A stretch of 64,000 bases of DNA, from NCBI GenBank assembly GCA_013115125.1, contig JABANN010000110.1, positions 1-64,000 on the forward strand, given 5' to 3'. The stretch's first letter is position 1, and the number at the start of each line of letters is the position of its first letter. A program made the position numbers and the translations under genes. This document shows positions 1 through 9,041 of this stretch, one piece after another. The notes under the pieces are model-generated. The model was given only the letters and a program-made list of their open reading frames with translations. It did no database searches and was not told the DNA's origin. This DNA comes from Perkinsus olseni. Taxonomy: Eukaryota > Perkinsozoa > Perkinsida.

Positions 1-23
1 TCTAGAGGAGAGGTCGGGGACTA

Positions 24-45
24 ACTGTAGCCATCTTGGCTCAAG
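24..45 (+). other. Spliced-leader relict (dinoflagellate/Perkinsus SL-like 22-mer)
   Basis: The 22 bases match the dinoflagellate spliced-leader consensus at about 20 positions, including the core TAGCCATCTTGGCTCAAG. A branch-point-like CTAAC and a TAG precede it. The base after the final AAG is T followed by C, so the GT donor expected of an SL RNA gene is absent. This fits a relict left when a trans-spliced mRNA was copied back into the genome, as known in dinoflagellates. Its own AAG end could serve as acceptor for a new leader for the gene just downstream. Confidence 0.7.
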
Positions 46-296
46 TCATGTTGCGTTATCTATAATCTCAACAATGGGCAAGTGAAGGAAGCATCGCAAA
101 AGCCCATCGCAAAGGAGGTGAAGTTCAGAATTATGTTCAGCAATGTCCTACCTTACCAGTATCATCTACCCGCAGAAATCTGCGCAGCTGTTGCCGCGAC
201 GTGTGGCCTTGCAGTATCATCGAAGCATCTTTGCCGAAAGTAGTGTGGCGGGGGCGGCTGAGTCTCTATCATCTTTTCCCACGATCGTTTTTGCAG

Positions 297-1380
297 CGTG
301 GTGAGCCTGTGCGAGAAGTGGAAGATCCCGAAGGACGTCGCCGGTGCCTCTTTCCTATCAATCGCAACTGCCGGCCCCGAGATCACCGTCAGCGTTGTAG
401 CATCAATGGCAGGCACTCAGCGCGGCACCGTTTTCGCTGTCTGCGTTATGCTCGGTTCCGGAGTCATTGCCTGCCTGCTCATCCCTGGCCTAATGAGTCT
501 GCGATCAACCCAACCTATCGTCCTCCAAGTCGAGCCGTTGTTTCGAGAGGTTCGTTATTACTTCGTTCTAATAGTAATACTGTCTGGCACTACTATCCTG
601 CCGAGCGTGCTCTGGCTGAGGCTTGCAGCCGCGGCCATGGTCGCCGTCTATGCGATCTATGCCCTAACGTTAACCAAGGAGGCGTCCTGTAGTGATGAGG
701 AAGATCCACTACTGTTGATTCCCGATGGTCGCCACCTGGACGATTCAGCCGGGTCGACCTGCTCAGGCTGCACTGCTGTTTCGCACGTGACTATCAGTGG
801 TTTGCCAGACTTGCCAGCAGACGATAATGGCACCGTGATGGCGGTAGCGTCATTCGTGGCTTGGCCGGTGGACGCGTCGCTGAACTCGATATCCCCGGAG
901 GATCACTCCACTCATCAATGGCTTGGCTGCTTTGTCTCAGTCGTTTGGATGAGCACTAGTGCATTCATCCTAACCCGAGTGGTCGACGGCTGGGTCACCG
1001 GTCACCCTGGCTTCGTGGCGATGTTCGTGGTCTCTCTCACAGCTGAGCTTCCAGACATATCCAATGCTCTCCGCCTGGCAAGTATGTCAGAATCTTCCAT
1101 GGCAATGAGTAATGCTTTGGGCGCGCAAGTAGCCAACATCGGTCTCGGACTCGGCCTTGTGTGGACGATACAACCACCGTTATTCCAGGGCCATCCTCTC
1201 TTTCTGCAGGCAGCTCTGGCGGCTCTTCAATGGTCTTTGCTGGCCTTCTTGGCCACGTTCGTGATTTCATGGCGTGTAAACGGAGCGCTTACTCGCGGTT
1301 CCGGTATGGCGCTGTTGATCATGTACAGTTTAGTATTCGTAGCTCTATCGGTAGTCCACTCGCTGGACGTGTCAACATGA
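297..1380 (+). CDS. K+-dependent Na+/Ca2+ exchanger-like membrane protein (NCKX/CaCA family), main exon
   Basis: This open exon of about 360 codons starts after an acceptor ending TTTTTGCAG and stops at TGA 1378-1380. It holds two alpha-repeat-like segments typical of the cation/Ca2+ exchanger superfamily: AGPEITVSVVASMAG near the start, and a later one containing SLTAELPDISNALRLAS and SNALGAQVANIGLGLGL. Between and around them lie hydrophobic helices, for a total of roughly ten membrane segments counting both halves. The acidic AELPD and N-A-N positions match the ion-binding repeat pattern. The family exchanges Ca2+ for Na+ (with K+ in NCKX) at plasma or organelle membranes. The initiator and any 5' exons between 48 and 296 are not resolved; a likely intron ends at 296. 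The spliced-leader relict 250 bp upstream fits its 5' end. Confidence 0.7.
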
Positions 1381-1478
1381 CTATGTACTGCTGTTCGTTA
1401 CGCCAAGGTTGATTTGCAGTGCTTCAATCAGACCTGCTCGGGAGGCTCGAGCGGTGAGTTCGTTGTAGTTCGTGTCCC

Positions 1479-2464
1479 ATGTCTGTACCGTCGGAATCTC
1501 GGTCAACCCGGTCGGGACGGCGGTCGGCCCAAACGCCCGATGGGCCTTCTACCAGCCTCTCCTCGCCGGAGGGTAGCGCAGCTGTCGCCCGCGAGATCCT
1601 CACCTGGGTCCAGTGCGACAAGTGCAAGAAGTGGAGGAGAATCTCTAGCGCAGAACATCTTCCGCAGAGATGGTGAGAAAGCAGCTAGCGGCAAGCGCGC
1701 TCGAGATTTGTCCTAAGGTTCTGTTCCTTGAATCCCAACCCGAGGTATAACAGCTGCGATATCCCTGCTGAGCCCGAGTCTATGGACATGGCCTATACCC
1801 CAGACTCGGAAACCGCGCAGGGTTCTCCGAGTCCATTCACCGCTGCGAGCAGCACCCCCAAGACTGAGCCTGTCGCAGCGGCGGCAACGCCATCGAGAGT
1901 GAGATCACCGTATGTGTTGGCATAGCAGCGACCGTCTTGCTTAGGAGGCGTCGCAGAGTGGGCCTGCAGCGGCTAGGAAGATTTACACGGCCGAATACGA
2001 TCGAGCCCGAGACATGTTACGCAAGCTTTCAGACAAGCAGCTTGAGGACCTCAGTGCCAACTTCGTAGGCGAAACTGACGTGAGGAGTGTGAACAATTGT
2101 GTGTCAGGTGGATTGGCCCGAACTGCTGGAGCTTTTCCGACGAACTCCGCGAGAAGAGCCAGAAGCCGCACCTGGGTGGGCTGTACCGCCGAAGAAGCTT
2201 CCTCGAAGAGGAGAGGCGCAGGCCCGAGCGGATTCGCTCCATGCCGCAGCTCAGGTAATGGTCTATTTCCGTAGTACAAGCGAACCCAGCTATTTCAACT
2301 TTCAGAAGTATCTTCCGCCTCATGTGGCGCGTGAGTGCCCAGCACCGATATCAATGTACGATCGACAGATGCAGGCTAGGAGGATGACACGAGAGAGTGA
2401 AGCCCGACTGGAAGCTGCCAGAGATCGATGCCGACTGAGAAGTCGGGGAAAATCAATGACGTGA
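1479..2464 (+). CDS. CW-type zinc finger protein, multi-exon
   Basis: ATG 1479 opens a serine/arginine-rich leader followed by a CW domain: WVQCDKCKKWRRI, then across an intron RWFCSLNPNPRYNSC. All three conserved tryptophans and four zinc cysteines are present once the 45-nt intron 1673-1717 is removed. Further introns are 1910-1944 (35 nt), 2080-2107 (28 nt) and 2255-2305 (51 nt, in frame without a stop). Downstream exons encode an alanine/proline-rich linker, a helical charged segment (ARDMLRKLSDKQLEDL), WPELLELFRR, and a basic tail ending at TGA 2462-2464. CW domains in other eukaryotes read histone H3 lysine-4 methylation, so a chromatin role is likely by family. No second recognised domain is visible. 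The start is supported by the first in-frame ATG before the zinc finger; the 3' exon is less sure. Confidence 0.75.
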
Positions 2465-2547
2465 GCCATAATCACGGCTTCGATGTTGAGTTTGTCAATG
2501 CATATCGGATGTGGCCGGTGCGATCCTAGCAGCATTATCGGAATTCA

Positions 2548-3005
2548 ATGAGCCTCGGCACGGTTGACGCCCAGAAGGACGAGTTCCGCAAGTACTTGGA
2601 GAAGACCGGGGTCGTCAGTCAGCTCACTCGCGTTTTGGTGGGCCTCTACGAGGAACCCGATAGGTAACTCCAACACCTCATCGTAGGCTGCACGATCAGC
2701 TATCGTGAGGTCTCCGTCTCCGCTAGCAGCCAAACCGGCAGGCTCGGCTTCCCGTGTTACGTTACCTGTCATGGCTCAGACCATCTGACGGTATAGACTA
2801 CATTAAGAAGTATTTGGGCGCTCCTGCTGGGATCGACGTTGACGAGCTGAGAGCAGAAAATGAGGACCTCAAGAGGAAGAACGCCAACCTCCAGCAGCAG
2901 GTGAGGAAAGAGGCAGGCATCAAACGATACCTCTCTTTCTCATTATATCAGGTCGACGACCTTGTGGCGCAACTAGAGGCTCTGAAGGCGTCAGAGGATG
3001 AATGA
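2548..3005 (+). CDS. MYCBP: MYCBP (AMY-1)-like small coiled-coil protein
   Basis: ATG 2548 begins a protein that follows human MYCBP through most of its length: an N-terminal EFRKYLEKTGVVSQLTRVL, then LVGLYEEPDRP, then IDYIKKYLGAP and a C-terminal coiled coil (LRAENEDLKRKNANLQQQV). The intron at 2664-2779 splits an arginine codon and joins in phase. A second intron, 2901-2951, is 51 nt and in frame; removing it keeps the leucine heptads continuous (NLQQQVDDLVAQLEAL). The stop is TGA 3003-3005, so the product is about 97 residues, close to the human length of 103. In animals MYCBP binds AKAPs and Myc; in protists the conserved role is more likely ciliary or AKAP-linked, which is an inference. 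The CW gene ends only 84 bp upstream on the same strand. Confidence 0.85.
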
Positions 3006-3257
3006 GTTTTGCATGGTGTGAAAGATCTGATACACTGCATCATGTTGTGTCCAGCAGTTCTGTGTTACAAGTTGTGAATCGCAAACCCTGAAGAGCGTGA
3101 CGGAATCTGCCACTCACATTTTATACAATGGTCGACATCGCAAGCGCCCTTCCCGGACTCTGCTGCAACACAATGCATCAGGATTGCGTAGACAACACTT
3201 GAACACTAAAGATATAAACTACCGACTTGAGAGCCGGGATGAAAAATTACAGCCTTC

Positions 3258-6200
3258 TTAGGCCTCTGGACGAAGCTGCTTCGCATCATACGCAGGCCAG
3301 TCCTTGACGGGGTTGAAGTAAGCGAAGAGAGGATAAATAAGGTAAAGGATGAAGAGCACCCAAGCCATAACAGATCCCCAGAATTGGGTAGTGCCCTTGT
3401 ACTTCCTCGGGATGTTATTGTTTGTCATGATAACACGGCTGAGACCACTCTTCATATGAATGAAGAAACAAATGACACCGACGAGATAGAAGCATACCCA
3501 ACCGAAACTCTCGAAGATCTTGAAGGCCATCTTGTAGAGATCCTTGAAGTGGATGATGGGGCAGCTCGTGTCGTCATTGGCGCAAGGGAACCAGTTATCA
3601 CGCATCCAGTACTGAGGGCAATTAGCCTCAGAGATAAGACGGAACTGGAGGAGATGTACAATGAGGAAGACAAGAAGAATGCCACCAGAGATAGCCATCT
3701 CCAAGTCACGGACAGACGAGTTCATAGTCTTGAACTTGAATGTACGATCAGTGGCGACAACAACATGCAACAGTCCTGCGAGCAAGAGATAAATCTCAAC
3801 AGGGAGGAACAGTGTGCTCCACGGACAAGGATGGTTTAGGAGGTAGGCATACCCTTCGAAGCTCCTGTCACTGACCAACAGGTTGATGTTACCAAGAGCA
3901 TGAATGGTGACGAAGACCATGATGAAGATGGCAGAACGCTCCAATCCAGACTTATCAGACAGGACCTTGTAATTCTTGATGCTGAAGATGGTCTTGAGAG
4001 TATCAATGACGAACATCCAGATCATGTAACAGAGAGAGATGACATAGGAGGTAACAGAAGGTCCCAATGGTCCGAACATATCAGCCTTGTTGCGATCTTC
4101 ACCCCACCACTGTTCAGTGAGAGCCTTGGACTCGAACTGATCAGCCAGAAGAGGTTGAGCCAAGTCACCACCAGCGGCAGCAGGGCCCGCAGCCTTCTCG
4201 ACAAGTGGGCCAAGAGTAGCATCAGGAGCGTACTTCTCAATGACACCAGCGGGATGAATCATGTTGAACTCCTTAGAGGCATCCTTACCCGCGAAAGTAA
4301 GAATAGCCATCTTTCCACCAGGATGCTTGGGGAGGAAGTCAGTAACATCGAGCACCTCACCATTGATAACAACCCAGCAATCATCCTCGGTCGTATGCTT
4401 CGCCACTTCCTCCATGGTGATACCATTAGCGGGAGCGGAAGCAGCAGGAGCAGCTGCAGGCGTAGAAGCAGCAGTAGTGGGAGCAGGGGCAGGCGTAGAA
4501 GCAGCAGGCGCAGGCGTAGAAGCAGCAGGCGCAGGGGTGGAAGCAGCAGGCGCAGGGGTGGAAGCAGCAGGCGCAGGGGTGGAAGCAGCAGGCGCAGGGG
4601 TGGAAGCAACAGGCGCAGGCGTGGGCTTCGAAGCGGCCGGAGCAGCCGGAGCAGGTGCAGCCTTACCCTCAACAACGGGTCCGAGAATACAGTCGGAAGC
4701 GTACTTCTCAACAACATCCGGAGGATGAATCATATTGAACTCCTTGGAAGCGTCCTTACCCGCGAAGGTCATGATGGCGAGCTTTCCACCAGGATGCTCA
4801 GGAAGGAAGTTGGTGACGTTCAACACCTGACCGTTGAGGGCAACCCAGCAATCACTCTCGGTGTTGTGCTTGGCAACCTCGTCCATAGTATACCCAGACG
4901 CAGCAGCAGGAGCCGGCGTGGATGCAGGCGCAGGAGCCGAAGCAGCCGGAGCAGGTGCAGCCTTGCCCTCGACAACGGGTCCGAGAATACAGTCGGAAGC
5001 GTACTTCTCAACAACATCCGGGGGATGAATCATGTTGAACTCCTTAGAAGCGTCCTTACCCGCGAAGGTCATGATGGCGAGCTTTCCACCAGGATGCTCA
5101 GGGAGGAAGTTAGTGACGTTCAACACCTGACCGTTGAGGGCAACCCAGCAATCACTCTCGGTGTTGTGCTTGGCAACCTCGTCCANNNNNNNNNNNNNNN
5201 NNNNNNNNNNNNNNNNNNNNNNNNNNNNNNNNNNNNNNNNNNNNNNNNNNNNNNNNNNNNNNNNNNNNNNNNNNNNNNNNNNNNNTAGTGTAACCAGACG
5301 TAGCAGGAGCAGGAGCAGCTGCAGGAGCCGAAGCTGGGGCAGCGGCAGGAGCTGAGCCGTTTCCGACCACACCGATGACAGCATCAGGACAGTACTTCTG
5401 GATGATACCAGCAGGATGGATATCGTGGAACGGCGCAGTAGCGTCCTTACCACCATAGTTAAGAATAGAGATATCTCCACCAGGGTGGTCAGGCAAGAAA
5501 CCTGTTACATCCAAGACCTCACCGTCGATGACAACCCAGCATGACTCGCGAGAGTTGTGCTTCGAGATCTCATCCATAGTGTAAGACTTGCGACCATCAG
5601 TAGAAGGGGCGGCTACACTCGGAGCGGCGGCAGCAGTAGTTGCAGGTGCAGCGACAGCGGTTGCCTTGTCAACCAGTGGACCAAGGATAGCATCAGGAGC
5701 ATATTTCTCGACAACATCCGGAGGATGAATCATGTTGAACTCCTTCGTAGCATCCTTACCAGCGAAGGTCATGATGGCGAGCTTTCCACCAGGATGCTCA
5801 GGGAGGAAGTTGGTGACATCCAAGACCTTACCGTTAACAACAACCCAGCAATCACTCTCGGTGTGGTGCTTGGCGACCTCGTCAATAGTGTACCCAGGCA
5901 CAGCGGGAGCAGCTGCAGGAGCCGAAGCTGGGGCAGCGGCAGGAGCCGAGCCGTTTCCGACCACACCGATGACAGCATCAGGACAGTACTTCTGGATGAT
6001 GCCAGCAGGATGGATATCGTGGAACGGCGCAGTAGCGTCCTTACCACCATAGTTGAGAATAGAGATATCTCCACCAGGATGATCGGGCAAGAAACCTGTT
6101 ACATCCAAGACCTCACCGTCGATAACAACCCAGCACGAATCGCGAGAGTTGTGCTTCGAGATCTCGTCCATGGTGTACGACTGACCAGCAGGAGCAGCAG

Positions 6201-7750
6201 GGGTGGCCGGAGCAGACGCCGCTACGGCAGGTGCAGCGGGAGCGGCGGAAGCAGCGGCAGCAGTAGCCTTGTCAACTACTGGACCAATCATGGCATCAGG
6301 GGCGTACTTCTCAACAACGTCCGAAGGATGAATCATGTTGAACTCCTTGCTCGCGTCCTTACCAGCGAAGGTCATGATAGCGAGCTTTCCACCAGGATGC
6401 TCAGGGAGGAAATGGGTGACATTCAACACTTCACCGTTGATGATCACCCAGCAATCATTCTCAGTATGATGCTTCGCCACTTCCTCCTTAGTGTAACCGT
6501 GTGCAGCAGGGGCAGGAGCAGCAGCAGCAGCGACCTTGGCCGGGGCAGACTTCTTGGGTGCACTAGCAGGTGCCTTAGCAAGAGCAGGCAAGGACATACT
6601 CTTCTTAAGACCGAGAAGATCCTCACAAGCATTATCAGCAGTCAGGCGACCGAAGACAACGCAATCGAGAAGAGAGTTGCCACCCAAACGGTTGTTGCCG
6701 TGGACACCTCCCATGACCTCACCAGCAGCATAAAGGCCGCGGATTGGCTTCTTCGTCTCCTTGCTGATGACGCGACCAGCGGTATCAATCTTGAGACCAC
6801 CCATACAGTAGTGCACAAGGGGAGTGACAATAGCGACGTTGTAGTGGTCGTCCATCTGGAAGTCGTAGTTCTTGAAGAACTTCTTGCCGAACTTATCGAA
6901 GGTCTTGCCGGTAGGATAAGCATCATANNNNNNNNNNNNNNNNNNNNNNNNNNNNNNNNNNNNNNNNNNNNNNNNNNNNNNNNNNNNNNNNNNNNNNNNN
7001 NNNNNNNNNNNNNNNNNNNNNNTCAGCGCCAGCGTTAACACCCATCTTGATGCCATCACCAGTGCAATGCTCACCGTTGGTAGTTGACAACTTGAGCAAG
7101 TCGGGACGATACTTGGCGAGGAGACCATCCTTAGTGAAATCAGCACCGTAACCACCGGTGGCGAGGACTACAGGACCATAAACCTTATGTGATTCACCAT
7201 CGTGAGTGGTGTACGTAACACCAATAACATCACCAGCCTTGTTGGTGATCAGCTCGGTTGCACGAGCCTTGTTGATAATCTTACACCTATCAGGCAGGGC
7301 CTTGGAGATAGCCTCGGCCATCTGCATCTCGGCGTAGGTGATGGTCATACCAGGGAAACGCTCCTTACCACGATGGGTACGCTCAACAGAGTGACCACCC
7401 ATGCGAGCAAGAAGGGAAAGATCGAGATCGAAGTTGTCCATGAGCCAGTTGACAGAGGGGCCGGAATGCTCAACCATAGTCTTGATGAGCTCAGGACTCT
7501 TGGAGCCACCCTTCATGCAATCGAACTCGAACACCTCGTTGGAGTCCTTAACGCCGAGTCTCTTTTGGGTTCTGGTGCACGAACCGTTGATACCAGAAGT
7601 GGCCTTGGAGGAGTTCCCACCGCAGAATGCTGATTTATCAATAAGCAGTACGCTTCCACCATGTTCTAAAATACTATTAGCAGCAGAGAAACCTGCAAGG
7701 CCGCCACCAACCACGATAACTTGATTGGCCGGGGTTTCCGTCGAGGACAT
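3258..7750 (-). CDS. Fumarate reductase flavoprotein fused to at least seven cytochrome b5 domains and a C-terminal b558-type diheme membrane cytochrome
   Basis: ATG 7750 gives [20 protein letters not shown], an FAD dinucleotide-binding start close to yeast soluble fumarate reductases FRD1/OSM1 ([32 protein letters not shown]). After gap 6928-7022 it resumes at [11 protein letters not shown] and [15 protein letters not shown]. Then come seven visible cytochrome b5 domains, each with HPGG and a second ligand in an IHP motif, joined by Ala/Pro linkers. The C-terminal 310 residues hold about five membrane helices with four histidines placed as in SdhC/FrdC diheme cytochromes: [29 protein letters not shown]. 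No iron-sulfur subunit domain is present. I infer electron flow from quinol through the membrane hemes and b5 chain to FAD and fumarate. No convincing targeting peptide or intron is seen, unlike the neighbours. The frame changes across both gaps, so their lengths are not exact. Stop at 3258-3260. Confidence 0.85.
3261..4185 (-). other. Membrane diheme cytochrome b domain (SdhC/FrdC b558 family) of the fusion gene
   Basis: This part holds about five strongly hydrophobic helices with conserved histidines in helices one to four and the FVTIHALGN signature. The family oxidises or reduces quinone in bacterial type-B succinate:quinone oxidoreductases. Normally it is a separate subunit bound through the iron-sulfur protein SdhB/FrdB; here it is fused behind the b5 array. 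Confidence 0.8.
4486..4622 (-). repeat. 21-bp coding minisatellite, linker of repeated STPAPAA
   Basis: Five to six copies of a 21-bp unit encode the seven-residue repeat STPAPAA between b5 units 6 and 7. Such Ala/Pro linkers resemble the flexible linkers of dihydrolipoyl transacetylases. The copy number is probably variable between alleles. Confidence 0.85.
5186..5285. other. Assembly gap, 100 N, inside the b5 array
   Basis: The gap breaks the array at the start of unit 5. The flanking bases, joined directly, would restore an in-frame GYTMDEV as at other units, so the 100 N look like a placeholder. The real gap may be zero or any number of 300- or 600-bp units. Confidence 0.95.
6590..7750 (-). 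other. Flavoprotein (FAD_binding_2) domain of the fusion gene, interrupted by a gap
   Basis: The N-terminal half covers the Rossmann GGGLAG motif, the GGNS FAD pyrophosphate region and [15 protein letters not shown]. The C-terminal half has the [15 protein letters not shown] and [13 protein letters not shown] motifs that close the FAD site in the FRD1/urocanate reductase group. The central capping region, including the expected HPTG and the arginine that acts as proton donor, would lie in the 95-N gap. By comparison with yeast FRD1 about 110-150 residues should be there, so the gap is too short. Confidence 0.85.
6928..7022. other. Assembly gap, 95 N, inside the flavoprotein domain
   Basis: The gap hides the middle of the fumarate reductase domain. 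Homologues need roughly 330-450 nt here, and 95 does not keep the frame, so the size is an underestimate or sequence is missing at the edges. Confidence 0.95.
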
Positions 7751-9041
7751 AGGTTGCAGGAGAAAAAAACTGAGCAAACGACGTAGGACTCGATCTGAAC
7801 AACCACAGCAATAGAGCGACAAGTCAATATAAGACTGACGTTCACATTTTACGTCTCAGGGTTTACATAAGCTGGCCACATATTTAGCTCGATGGAAGCT
7901 TTGACACAAGCTGTCCCCTGCAGAAGATAAGATATCACCTCCGAATCACCCCGCTGCTGTTTAGCCGCGGATCGTTCACGGCATCGTCGGCAAGCCCTAC
8001 CAAATCGACAGTCTCAATTCGCTGTGTCGTCTCCCGGTCAAGCAGTGCGGTACAAGAACCGAACCAACTTTGCGTCATCGTATTGCTGTGTATCTCCTGG
8101 ATAAATGGTGGATGTTTAAGGACTCTCGCGCGGCAGCTTCGAGATTCAAGGTAGAAGATTCACTAGAAGTGCGACAGAACTCATCGGAGGGGTTCAACAG
8201 TGAAGTCCGTTAGGCTCGTGGAATACACCCGCTACAGCGGCAGCCCCCCGGCACTACAACTTCAACACAAAACTGCGTGTCGCCGTTTCGCTGATTCACA
8301 GCGTCGGCCAGCTAAGCCATGATCCGCTCGCTAATTTCAGAGTCGTCTAGTGATCATCCATTCATGCATGGATCCAAACATCACAAGCACCAGTCACGCT
8401 ACGCTACACATGCAGCCTGCATATGCCTTCTCAAGCTTCCAGTGAGAGCTTCACGTTCGCTTCGTTTAGGTGGGTCGGAAGTGGCTCCAAGCAGAGCTCA
8501 TCAGGGAACTAAGAGCAAAGGGAGTACCGGCAGCGAGACTACTAAGGGAGAGCAACCCTGGTGGCATCCTGCTGAGAGCAGTCGGCGGTGGTGACTACTA
8601 AATCGTCATGCAACCGAGAAGGCTTGCGATGTCTCTCGACGAGGGCAAGAGCCCGCCGCTTGTGTAGCTAGTCGACCAGTGTAAAAGACTCGCCAGAAGC
8701 TCATAAGATGACGATTGTCTTAGGCCGTTAAGAGATCGCAAGAGGGTGAAAGAAGATCAAGAGACAATCTGAGGTCGGGTGTACGCAAGACATCAACTCG
8801 CAAAGATAATTGCAATATTGGAGCTTCGGTGCGGTGGAATGATCGGTGAATTGGCTAGGTGCGTCTATCTCATGGTTCAACCTAAGATTCAAAAAGATAC
8901 CCCAAGATTCCAGAAGATACTCTAAGATTCCACGGAGGTTGATCCGTGCAAGATTCGAAATAGGTCAAGACGGGTGATACCTAAAAGGGCGTTCCTCGGT
9001 GCAGTCTCGAAACCTCGTAGAATTTGGGGTTCTTCCATCCA
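7751..9041. other. Intergenic region between divergent genes
   Basis: No supported coding exon is seen. The first 100 bases hold the 5' leader of the minus-strand fumarate reductase gene; a pyrimidine run followed by CAG lies just upstream of its ATG on that strand. Near 8890-8935 the near-repeat AAGATTC recurs four times at 9-20 bp spacing. Short open frames here show no homology. Confidence 0.5.

Larger units (their letters stand above)
4190..6500 (-). repeat. Tandem cytochrome b5 domain array (at least seven units)
   Basis: Approximate unit positions in protein order are 6260-6500, 5955-6187, 5660-5899, 5350-5590, 4945-5185 plus a few codons beyond the gap, 4660-4900 and 4190-4430. Units 1, 3, 5, 6 and 7 are of one class ([17 protein letters not shown]; unit 7 [10 protein letters not shown]). 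Units 2 and 4 form a second class ([17 protein letters not shown]). Units 1+2 and 3+4 make a two-domain higher-order repeat of about 600 bp, and units 5 and 6 are almost identical with a period of 300 bp. All seven keep both heme histidines. Confidence 0.9.

Noticed and set aside
24-60. An SL RNA gene at the left edge
   Set aside because: The SL-like 22-mer is followed by TC rather than a GT donor, and an ATG follows within a few bases; a relict fits better.
3384-7038. Long plus-strand open frames opposite the fumarate reductase gene
   Set aside because: They are antisense shadows of repetitive Ala/Pro and b5 coding sequence, low complexity and without homology.
7751-7822. N-terminal extension of the fumarate reductase fusion beyond ATG 7750
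   Set aside because: The extension would start at TTG and the sequence looks like a 5' leader with a splice-acceptor-like tract.
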